From DATAFF01 sp036265615 (GTDB lineage Bacteria; Pseudomonadota; Alphaproteobacteria; Rhizobiales; Aestuariivirgaceae): a stretch of 64,000 nucleotides of DNA. A program made the translations under genes and the position numbers. The notes beneath the pieces are model-generated. The model saw nothing but the letters and a program-made list of their open reading frames with translations, ran no database searches and was not told where the DNA came from. Within the stretch, counting starts at the first letter, position 1; every line of letters starts with the position of its first letter. The DNA is taken from positions 32,431 to 96,430 of the forward strand of contig DATAOT010000038.1 in assembly GCA_036265615.1 (NCBI GenBank), read 5' to 3'. Below, one piece after another: positions 34,738-42,790 of the stretch.

Positions 34738-34845
34738 CCCCTCCCGCATGGCCGGGCTTGACCCGGCCATCCAGTCTTTTTCTGCGCCATCCCCTGGATG
34801 GCCGGCTCGGGGGCCGGCCATGAGGGGATGGAAGGACGAACACCA
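34738..34845. repeat. Paired-palindrome repeat, copy C (full, reversed)
   Basis: Hairpin 34748-34770 (arms ATGGCCGGG/CCCGGCCAT) and hairpin 34798-34821 (arms ATGGCCGGC/GCCGGCCAT), in the opposite orientation to copies A and E, then the shared flank GATGGAAGGACGAACACCA. It separates cobW from cobN. Confidence 0.9.
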
Positions 34846-34882
34846 AGGGCGATGACAGATGTCAAAACCAATTCCTCAGCAT

Positions 34883-35917
34883 CTAAACTGTGAGCTCTTT
34901 CTCAATGCGTGCTCGGTCGAGGCCCTTGAGGCCGATCACCACCAGCGAGGAGCGGCGTTCCTCGCCGTCGCGCCAGGGGCGATCGAACCAATGATTGAGC
35001 CTGGGGCCGACCGCCTGAACAACGAGGCGCGACGGGTTGCCGTCAAGGGCGACGAAACCTTTCAGCCGCAGGATACCGTGGCGGCGGACCAATGCCGCGA
35101 TGGTCTCGATCAGCACGCCGCGATCCGGAATGTTGCCGAGCGGGACGACGAAGCTCTCGAAATCGTCGTGGTCGTGCTCCGCGATGCCCTCGATCTCGTG
35201 ATGCGAGCGGCGGGCGGCGAGATCGCCTTCGGCCGCGGCATCAAGGCCGATCAAGGCAGCCGGGCTGACCTGGCCATGGCGCGCGGTGACCAGCCTGGCG
35301 CCCGGGCGGAGCTGTCCGGAAAGATCGCGTGAAAGCTTCCGTGTCTCGGCATCGCTGAGGAGGTCGGTCTTGTTGAGGAGCACCATGTCGGCGCAGTTCA
35401 GCTGATCCTCGAACAGCTCCTCGATCGGGCTTTCGTGCTCGATGCCCGGATCGGCGGCGCGCTCTGCGGCGACGGCCGCGGGATCATGGGCGAAGCGGCC
35501 CTCGGCCAGCGCCGGACCATCGACCACGGTGACGACGCCGTCGACGGTGACCCTGGCCTTGATCTCGGGCCAGCCGAAGGCTTTGAGCAGCGGCTGCGGA
35601 AGGGCGAGGCCGGACGTCTCGATCAGGATGTGGTCGGGAGGATCGGGGCGGCCAATGAGCTTCTCCATGGTCGGAATGAAGTCCTGGGCGACCGTGCAGC
35701 AGATGCAGCCATTGGCCAGCTCGATCACATCCTCCTCGCGGCACAGCGCATCACCGCAGCCTTTCAGCACCTCGCCATCGACGCCGATATCGCCGAATTC
35801 GTTGATGATGAGGGCGATCCGCCTGCCGCCTGCGTGGGCCAGCAGGTGGCGCAGCAGGGTGGTTTTCCCGGCACCGAGAAATCCAGTGATCACGGTGACC
35901 GGAATCCTGTCGCTCAT
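34883..35917 (-). CDS. cobW: CobW GTPase metallochaperone
   Basis: A COG0523 G3E GTPase thought to deliver cobalt to the CobNST chelatase. 344 residues. The Walker A is ITGFLGAGKTTLLRHLL, the CxCC metal site is NGCICCTVAQDF, Walker B/guanine motifs are ILIETSGLALPQPLL and LLNKTDLL, and a histidine-rich EHDHDDFES stretch precedes the C-terminal CobW_C domain. The start ATG 35917 begins MSDRIPVTVITGF; the open frame extends 40 codons further but contains no conserved sequence. First gene of the cobW-cobN-cobO group, divergent from the Rieske oxygenase gene. Confidence 0.95.
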   Translation of the reverse strand: MSDRIPVTVITGFLGAGKTTLLRHLLAHAGGRRIALIINEFGDIGVDGEVLKGCGDALCREEDVIELANGCICCTVAQDFIPTMEKLIGRPDPPDHILIETSGLALPQPLLKAFGWPEIKARVTVDGVVTVVDGPALAEGRFAHDPAAVAAERAADPGIEHESPIEELFEDQLNCADMVLLNKTDLLSDAETRKLSRDLSGQLRPGARLVTARHGQVSPAALIGLDAAAEGDLAARRSHHEIEGIAEHDHDDFESFVVPLGNIPDRGVLIETIAALVRRHGILRLKGFVALDGNPSRLVVQAVGPRLNHWFDRPWRDGEERRSSLVVIGLKGLDRARIEKELTV

Positions 35918-36024
35918 GCCGGCGGCCTCGTCCTCGTTGGTGCTGTTCAAGGAACCGGTGTTCCACACCAGGGTGAAGCGGTCAACGGCGGGCGAAACTT
36001 GCCCTTCTTCAAAGTTCCTGGTAA

Positions 36025-36046
36025 ATTGAATGAACATTCAGTCAAT
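36025..36046. promoter_or_regulatory. TetR-type operator palindrome
   Basis: Arms ATTGAATGAA (36025-36034) and TTCAGTCAAT (36037-36046) match at nine of ten positions around a CA centre. The form resembles operators of BetI/TetR-like repressors. It lies 17 bases upstream of the Rieske oxygenase start and about 110 bases from the cobW start, so it could control either or both. Confidence 0.6.
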
Positions 36047-36062
36047 AAATGGAAGCCTGATC

Positions 36063-37307
36063 ATGGAGCACGTTCGCGATATCGACATGAAGCTGTCCGA
36101 CAGCGAGCGCGGCGGGCTGCCAGCCTGGACGTATTTCAGCGAAGAGCTTCTGGAACTGGAGCGCCGGGAGCTGTTCCGGAAGTGCTGGCAGCTTGCCTGC
36201 CACGTCAACGACGTTCGCGAGCCAGGCGACTATCAGTGCTTCGACATGGTCGGCGAGCGGGCGCTAATCGTCCGCGGCCATGACGGCGAGGTGCGGGCGT
36301 TTCACAATGTCTGCCGGCATCGCGGCTCGCGCGTGGTGGCGCACCAAGCCGGCCATTGCAAGTCGGCGCTGGTGTGCCCGTTTCACGGCTGGTCCTACAA
36401 TCTCGACGGGACGCTCAGAGCGGTGCCGCAGAAGCGGACCCTGCCGGTGCTCGATCCGCAGCGCCACGGCCTCGTTGCGCTCGAGCATGAAATCTGGAAC
36501 GGCTTCGTCTTCGTGCGCTTCATGAAGAGCGATCAGCCGCCGGTGCGGGAGCTGATGGCGCCCTATGCCGAGGAGGTCGAGCGCTACCGGATCGCAGCGG
36601 CGCTGCCGCTTGGCCACCTCAGCAAGCATGAGCTCAGAGCCAATTGGAAGGCGGTGCGCGACGTCGACAATGAAGGCTACCACGTGCCGATCGCTCATCC
36701 CTCGCTGCAGGACCTTTATGGCGGACGCTACAGGGACGGGCGCGGCGGCCTCGGCATGGGCCGATCTTTCGCACCGTTCAACGAGGCGCCGGACAAATAT
36801 TGGAGCGTGCGGCTTTACAAGCAGCTTCTGCCCGAGGTGGCAGACCTGCCCGAGTCGCATCGACGCGCCTGGCTCTATATCGGCCTCTTTCCCAACCTCG
36901 TGCTGATGCTCTATCCCGATCGCGTCGGCTTTTATCAGGAGTATCCGCTGGCGGTCGGGCGGACGGAGCAGCGCTTTGCCTATTACGGCCATCCCGACGG
37001 GCGGCGCGAGATGAAACTTGCACGCTATCTGAGCTATCGCATCGACCGCATCACCAGCGCCGAGGACGACCAGCTGATCGAGTGGTCGTGGGAAGCCATG
37101 CAGTCCTCGAGCTTCGCCGGGTTCATTCTGTCCGATCTCGAATCCGGCGTGCGCTTCTATCACGACCAGCTGCGGCGGGTCCTGCCGGTCATGGCGCTCG
37201 AGCGTCCGCCCGCGCCGGGTCAGCTCGAGGCCGTCAACAGCTCGCTCAGATCGGTGCGCAATGCCGATGTTTGGGAGCGGGAGCTCGCCGCGAAGGCGGC
37301 CGTATAG
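36063..37307 (+). CDS. Rieske-type ring-hydroxylating / betaine-type oxygenase, alpha subunit
   Basis: A 414-residue terminal oxygenase. The N-terminal Rieske [2Fe-2S] ligands are CRHRGSR and CPFHGWSYN. The mononuclear iron site is RDVDNEGYHVPIAHPS with the bridging Asp, two His and the family spacing. I prefer ATG 36063 over the frame start at 36030, because the latter lies in the operator palindrome. The single alpha subunit without a beta partner fits the GbcA/CntA-like group acting on quaternary amines as well as other monooxygenases. No reductase gene is adjacent. The substrate is therefore inferred only weakly (a betaine-like compound). Confidence 0.85.
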   Translation: MEHVRDIDMKLSDSERGGLPAWTYFSEELLELERRELFRKCWQLACHVNDVREPGDYQCFDMVGERALIVRGHDGEVRAFHNVCRHRGSRVVAHQAGHCKSALVCPFHGWSYNLDGTLRAVPQKRTLPVLDPQRHGLVALEHEIWNGFVFVRFMKSDQPPVRELMAPYAEEVERYRIAAALPLGHLSKHELRANWKAVRDVDNEGYHVPIAHPSLQDLYGGRYRDGRGGLGMGRSFAPFNEAPDKYWSVRLYKQLLPEVADLPESHRRAWLYIGLFPNLVLMLYPDRVGFYQEYPLAVGRTEQRFAYYGHPDGRREMKLARYLSYRIDRITSAEDDQLIEWSWEAMQSSSFAGFILSDLESGVRFYHDQLRRVLPVMALERPPAPGQLEAVNSSLRSVRNADVWERELAAKAAV

Positions 37308-37344
37308 CGCATGATGTGATTGGAACAAGTCGTGACATCCTCCT

Positions 37345-37382
37345 TCCCCCCATGGCCGGGTCAAGCCTGGCCATGAGGGGCA
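37345..37382. repeat. Paired-palindrome repeat, copy D (single unit)
   Basis: One hairpin unit at 37352-37374 (arms ATGGCCGGG/CCTGGCCAT, one mismatch), in the gap between the Rieske oxygenase and alpha-2-macroglobulin genes. Confidence 0.8.
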
Positions 37383-37534
37383 GGGGGACAGCCAGCCAAA
37401 GCGACTCCCCTTCGGCGCATCATGCTCCAAGCCGTCTGGACGCCAGTTGGCGGCTATTGCATCATGCGCCCCGTCGTGAATTGCCGGGTGGATGGGCGGA
37501 TCCTACGACGGCTTCACCGGAGGACAGCTCCCCC

Positions 37535-40500
37535 ATGCCCGTGCCGGTCCCATTGCGCCTTGCGCTTCTCCTGCTATTCGCCGCTTTTATCGTCACGATC
37601 GCTCCTATGGCCTCGCCGGCCCAGACGGCGAGCGACATGGGCCCACCGCCGCCCACCCGGTTCGTTCCCGCCGAGGTCGTGCAGGAGGCGCGGCGGGATG
37701 CGGAAAAATGGCAGGCGCGTGCCGCTGCCGAAACCAAGGCTGCCGACGAGCTCGGCCAGCTTGGGTCAAGCGCGCTCCTCGCCGGCGACGGCCGGTCGGC
37801 GGCCGATTATTTCCGCCGCGCCGTCGCCCTGACGAAAGACGATCCGGCCCCGTGGCTCGGGCTCGCCCGTGCCACTCTGGCGATCGCTCCGGCCGATGGG
37901 AATGAAACCTATTCCCTGCCGCGGGAGGCGACATCGGCGGCGCTGACGGCCTACGGTCTGACGCGGACGGCGGCGCTGCGTGCCGAAAGCCTGGCGGTGC
38001 TGGCGCAGGCGCTCGAGAGGCGCGAGCTGTTCCGGCCGGCGCTCGAGGCCTACAAGGCGAGCCTCGCCCTTGCCGAGTCGGCGCCGATCCGGCAGGCGTT
38101 TCTCGACCTCAGGTCGCGCAAGGGCTTCCGGGTGGTCGACCACAGCGTCGATGCCGACACGCTGGTGCCGCGGATCTGCGTGCAATTCTCGGACAATCTC
38201 GTCAAATCCGGCACCGACTACTCATCCTATGTCACCCTCGACGGCAAAGCGGCCTCGGGCGTCGAGAAGGACGACCGCCAGCTCTGCGTCGGCGGGTTGA
38301 GCCATGGCCAGCGCTATCGGCTGGCGTTGCGCCAGGGGCTGCCCGCGGCCATCGGCGAGTCGCTCGAAGCGCCGGTCACGCTCGAGGTCTATGTGCGCGA
38401 CCGCGTCGCGGACGTGCGTTTCACGGGAAACAATTTCGTGTTGCCGACGAGCGGTGCCAAGGGAATCCCGGTCGTCACCGTCAATGCGAGGGAGGTCGAG
38501 CTCACCCTGTACCGGATCGGCGAGCGGGGGCTCGCGCGCGTGATCAGCGACGGCAAGCTCCTGCGGCAGCTCGACGGCTATGATGCCGACAGCATCAGGG
38601 AAGCAAGCGGCGAGCTCATCTGGAAAGGCGTAGTCGAGACGGGATTCGATCTCAACAAGGAGGTTTCGACGCTTGTGCCGCTCGAGCAGCTCGTGCCGCA
38701 GCGCAAACCCGGGGTCTATGTGCTGGTCGGGCGGCCGCGCTTCGACAAGTCCAACGAATGGAAGAGCCGCGCCACCCAGTGGTTCGTGCTCAGCAATATC
38801 GGGCTTTCGACCTTTGCCGGCGAGGATGGCCTCGACGTCTTCGTGCGTGCCCTCGACACTGCCCGGCCGGCCGCCGGCATCGAGCTCAAGCTGATCGCCC
38901 GCAACAACGAGATCCTGGGCACGGCGATGACCGATGGCGAAGGCCATGCCCGCTTCGCGCCGGGCCTGATCCGCGGCGCGGCAGCGCTCGCCCCCGCCGC
39001 GGTCATGGCGAGCGACAACGAGCGCCACGATTTCGTGTTTCTCGACCTGACCCGGCCCGGCTTCGATCTCGGCGACCGCGGGGTCACCGGGCGCAAGGCG
39101 CCGGGTCCGGTCGATGCGTTCATGTATACCGAGCGCGGCATCTACCGGGCAGGGGACACCGTTCACGTCCTCGCGCTCGCCCGGGACGACGGCGCAAAGC
39201 CGCTCCCCGGGCTGCCGCTCACCTTCATCTTCAAGCGGCCGGACGGCGTCGAGTTCGAGCGGATGACGACGCCGGATCTCGGCGGTGCGAGCCATTGGAG
39301 CGCCTTCAAGCTGCCGAGCAACGTGCCGCTCGGGACCTGGACGGTGGGGGCCTATACCGATCCGACCGGCGAGCCGGTGGCGGAGCGGCAGTTCCTCGTC
39401 GAAGACTTCGTGCCGGATCGAACGGAGTTCACCCTGACGCTGCCGGGGACGCTGCTGCGGCCCGGCGTCGATACACGGGCTCTCGTCGCGGGCCGGTTCC
39501 TCTACGGCGCGCCGGCCTCCGAAATGCGGCTCGAAGGGGAAGTTCGCGTGTCCTCGACGCGGAGCCTCAAGGGCTTCGAGGGCTATGTGTTCGGGCTCGA
39601 CGACGAAGACGCCGTGTCGAATGTCACGCCGCTCGAGGAGCTGCCGACGACCGACGCCGCCGGCAAGGCGTCGTTCCCGGTGGCCCTCGGCGAGCTCCCC
39701 TCGGCGACGCGGCCGCTCCAAGGCACGGTCATGCTGCGCATGCGCGAAGGCAGCGGCCGGGCGGTCGAGCGCATGGCGAGCCTGCCCGTCGACAATGGCG
39801 AGACCTTCATCGGGATCAAGCCGAGCTTCGGCGGCGACACGGTGCGACAGGGGGCTGCCGCCGAGTTCGGCATCATTGCCGCGGGCGTCGACGGCACGCG
39901 TCGGGCAGTGCCGGGCCTGCGCTGGTCGCTCGTCAAGCTCGAGCGCGAGTATCAATGGTACCGTTCCGGCCAGAGCTGGAATTACGAGCCGGTCCTGCGC
40001 ACCCAGAAGGTGGCGGAGGGAACGGTGAATGCGACGCTGGGCGATCCGGCGCGAATCGCGGTTCCGACCGATTGGGGTCGCTACCGGCTCGAGGTGGAGA
40101 GCGCCGCCGACGGTGCCGCCACGAGCTATGAATTCACCTCCGGCTGGTATGTCGACCAGGCCACGACCGAGACGCCGGACGGCCTCGAGATCGGCCTCGA
40201 CAAGGCTGAATACCGTGCCGGGGAGACCGCGAAGCTCTCGATCTCGCCGCGCTTTGCCGGCGAGAGCGAGGTCGTCGTCGGCACCGATCGGGTGGTATGG
40301 CGAAAACGGGTCGAAGTCGCCGCGTCAGGTGGTGTCGTCGACATTCCCGTGAGCCCCGAGCTCGGCGCGGGCGGGTATGTCACGGTGGCGCATTTCCGGC
40401 CCGGCGACAATGGCGACACGCGGATGCCGCATCGGGCGCTCGGCATCAAGTGGCTCAAGGTTGCGCCGGGCAACAACCTCATCGGCGTCGCGCTCACCCC

Positions 40501-42790
40501 GCCTTCCCGCATGCTGCCGCGCCAGACGCTGACCATCCCGGTCGCGCTTTCGAACATCGCGCCCGGTGAGGAAGCCTATGTCGCTGTCGCCGCCGTCGAT
40601 ATCGGAATTCTCAACCTTACGCGCTATCAGACGCCGGATCCGGACGGCTGGTATTTCGGCCAGCGCCGCCTCGGCCTGGAGATCCGCGATCTTTATGGAC
40701 AGCTGATCGACGGGACGGCAGGCGCGATGGGCCGTGTGCGGTCCGGCGGCGACCAGGGCGGCATGACCATGCAGGGCAGCCCGCCGGTGCGCAAGCTCGT
40801 GGCCTTCTTCTCCGGGCCGGTGCGGGTTGATCAGCAAGGCAAGGCCAGCGTCAGCATCGCCATTCCGGATTTCAACGGTTCGGTCCGGGTGATGGCCACG
40901 GCCTGGTCGATGCGTGGTTTCGGTCATGCCGAGACCGAGGTCGTGGTGCGCGACCCGATCGTGATCACTGCCGGCCTGCCGCGCTTCCTCGCACCCGGCG
41001 ACCGCTCGGTGGTGCGGCTCGACATCGCCAATCAGGACGGGCCGGCGGCAGACTACCAGCTCGATATCGATGTCGGCGCGGAGCTTGCATTCGATCGCGG
41101 CGCGGTGCCGGCGACGGTGGCACTGACCACCGGCCAGAGACTGGCGCTGAGCGTGCCCGTCACGGCCCGGTCGGTCGGCACCGGCAGCTTGAGCGTCAGG
41201 CTGTCGCGGGCTTTGGGGCCGGCGGTGGAGCTGGACGAGACGGTGCCGGTTCGCGCCGCTCAGCCGCCGGTCAGCGAGCGCCGGGTGATATCGCTGCGTC
41301 CAGGCGGCACGACGGTGATCGATTCCGATCTGCTCGCCGGCCGCGTTGCCGACACCGCCAAGGTGACGCTGGGCGTGACGCGCTCGGCCGGCCTCGATGT
41401 TCCCTCGCTGCTGCTCGCGCTTGACCGCTACCCGCTCGGCTGCGCCGAGCAGACCGTGAGCCGGGCGCTGCCGCTGCTCTATCTCTCCGAGGTGGCGCGC
41501 GAGAGCGGGATGGCGGACGATGCCGCAGTCCGGGCCCGGGTGCAGGAGGCGATCGAGCGGGTTTTGTCCTATCAGGCGGCGAGCGGCAGCTTCGGCCTGT
41601 GGAACCCGGGCTCGGGCGACCTCTGGCTCGACTCCTATGTCACGGATTTTCTGACCCGGGCGCGCGAGGAGAACTACCGCGTTCCCGATCAGGCGTTCTC
41701 GCTCGCGCTCGACAATCTGGAGAACGCGCTGTCCTACGATGCCAATGTCGTCGACCAGGGTCCGCAAATGGCCTATGCGATCTACGTGCTGGCCCGCAAC
41801 CGGCGGGCATCGATCGGCGACCTCAGATATTTCGGCGACGACAAGCTCGAGTCCTTCGGGACGGTGATGGCGCGGGCCCAGATTGCCGCGAGCCTCGATC
41901 TCTATGGCGAGAAGCGCCGGGCCGGAAGCGCCTTCGCATCCGCCTTCCGGCTGCTCAAGGCGAAGGGCGAGAACTGGTCGCGATCCGACTATGGCTCGCG
42001 GCTGCGCGACGGGGCGGCAATGCTGGCGCTGGCTGCCGAAAGCAAGCCGACGCCGCAGTCGGTTGCGGACATGATCGATTATGTCACCGGCGAGCGGGTG
42101 GCGAGCGATCAGACGAGCACGCAGGAGAATGCCTGGCTCCTGCTCGCGGCACGCGCCGTGCTGGCGGAAGGCGGCAGCATCCGGCTGAACGTCAACGGCA
42201 CGGAAACGCAAGGCAACTATGCCAAGGCGATCTCCGGCCCGGAACTCGAGCGCACGCCGCTGACGGTGACGAATGCCGGCGCCGGCGATGTGGCTGCCGT
42301 GGTGACGGTGACGGCAGTTCCGGACGTGCCGCTGCCGGCCGGCGGTCAGGGCTTCACGATCGAACGCCGCTATTACCATCTCGACGGGTCTGAGGCCGAT
42401 GTCAGCCAGGTGGCGCAGAACGAGCGGTTCCTTGCGGTGATCAAGGTGACGCCGACCACCAGCTGGCCGGCACGGATAGCCGTCACCGATCTGCTGCCGG
42501 CCGGGTTCGAGGTGGACAACCCGAAGCTCGTTCAGAGTGCAGATCTCGCGGCATTCGACTGGTTGCCGGAGATCACGCCGGCGCATACCGAGGTCCACGC
42601 CGACCGGTTCGTCGTCGCTTTCGATCGCAATCCGGATGACAAGGGCGAGTTCACCTTCGCCTATGTGGTGCGGGCAGTGTCGCCCGGCAGCTATGTCCAC
42701 CCCCCGGCGATGGTCGAGGACATGTACCGGCCGCATCTCAATGCGCGCACGGCGACCGGCAGGATGGGCGTCACCGGACCCAAGTCGTGA
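37535..42790 (+). CDS. yfhM: Bacterial alpha-2-macroglobulin
   Basis: A periplasmic protease trap of 1751 residues. A signal peptide or lipid-free anchor is present (LRLALLLLFAAFIVTIAP). Macroglobulin domains fill the first two thirds (AFMYTERGIYRAGDTVHVL is the MG/A2M hallmark). The thioester is intact as GCAEQ with Cys1303 and Gln1306, and the thioester-domain helices follow. A bait region can be expected upstream of it. The start at ATG 37535 has GGAGG eleven bases before it; the open frame extends back into the Rieske gene in another frame. It overlaps pbpC by GTGA. The protein is thought to protect the cell after outer-membrane breach while PBP1C repairs the wall. Confidence 0.95.
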   Translation: MPVPVPLRLALLLLFAAFIVTIAPMASPAQTASDMGPPPPTRFVPAEVVQEARRDAEKWQARAAAETKAADELGQLGSSALLAGDGRSAADYFRRAVALTKDDPAPWLGLARATLAIAPADGNETYSLPREATSAALTAYGLTRTAALRAESLAVLAQALERRELFRPALEAYKASLALAESAPIRQAFLDLRSRKGFRVVDHSVDADTLVPRICVQFSDNLVKSGTDYSSYVTLDGKAASGVEKDDRQLCVGGLSHGQRYRLALRQGLPAAIGESLEAPVTLEVYVRDRVADVRFTGNNFVLPTSGAKGIPVVTVNAREVELTLYRIGERGLARVISDGKLLRQLDGYDADSIREASGELIWKGVVETGFDLNKEVSTLVPLEQLVPQRKPGVYVLVGRPRFDKSNEWKSRATQWFVLSNIGLSTFAGEDGLDVFVRALDTARPAAGIELKLIARNNEILGTAMTDGEGHARFAPGLIRGAAALAPAAVMASDNERHDFVFLDLTRPGFDLGDRGVTGRKAPGPVDAFMYTERGIYRAGDTVHVLALARDDGAKPLPGLPLTFIFKRPDGVEFERMTTPDLGGASHWSAFKLPSNVPLGTWTVGAYTDPTGEPVAERQFLVEDFVPDRTEFTLTLPGTLLRPGVDTRALVAGRFLYGAPASEMRLEGEVRVSSTRSLKGFEGYVFGLDDEDAVSNVTPLEELPTTDAAGKASFPVALGELPSATRPLQGTVMLRMREGSGRAVERMASLPVDNGETFIGIKPSFGGDTVRQGAAAEFGIIAAGVDGTRRAVPGLRWSLVKLEREYQWYRSGQSWNYEPVLRTQKVAEGTVNATLGDPARIAVPTDWGRYRLEVESAADGAATSYEFTSGWYVDQATTETPDGLEIGLDKAEYRAGETAKLSISPRFAGESEVVVGTDRVVWRKRVEVAASGGVVDIPVSPELGAGGYVTVAHFRPGDNGDTRMPHRALGIKWLKVAPGNNLIGVALTPPSRMLPRQTLTIPVALSNIAPGEEAYVAVAAVDIGILNLTRYQTPDPDGWYFGQRRLGLEIRDLYGQLIDGTAGAMGRVRSGGDQGGMTMQGSPPVRKLVAFFSGPVRVDQQGKASVSIAIPDFNGSVRVMATAWSMRGFGHAETEVVVRDPIVITAGLPRFLAPGDRSVVRLDIANQDGPAADYQLDIDVGAELAFDRGAVPATVALTTGQRLALSVPVTARSVGTGSLSVRLSRALGPAVELDETVPVRAAQPPVSERRVISLRPGGTTVIDSDLLAGRVADTAKVTLGVTRSAGLDVPSLLLALDRYPLGCAEQTVSRALPLLYLSEVARESGMADDAAVRARVQEAIERVLSYQAASGSFGLWNPGSGDLWLDSYVTDFLTRAREENYRVPDQAFSLALDNLENALSYDANVVDQGPQMAYAIYVLARNRRASIGDLRYFGDDKLESFGTVMARAQIAASLDLYGEKRRAGSAFASAFRLLKAKGENWSRSDYGSRLRDGAAMLALAAESKPTPQSVADMIDYVTGERVASDQTSTQENAWLLLAARAVLAEGGSIRLNVNGTETQGNYAKAISGPELERTPLTVTNAGAGDVAAVVTVTAVPDVPLPAGGQGFTIERRYYHLDGSEADVSQVAQNERFLAVIKVTPTTSWPARIAVTDLLPAGFEVDNPKLVQSADLAAFDWLPEITPAHTEVHADRFVVAFDRNPDDKGEFTFAYVVRAVSPGSYVHPPAMVEDMYRPHLNARTATGRMGVTGPKS

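Noticed and set aside
34724..34846. N-terminal extension of cobN to 34846
   Set aside because: It translates repeat copy C. GTG 34723 has a proper ribosome site.
36800..37534. N-terminal extension of the alpha-2-macroglobulin frame
   Set aside because: This part overlaps the Rieske oxygenase in another frame and is arginine/alanine-rich. A signal peptide with a ribosome site begins at 37535.
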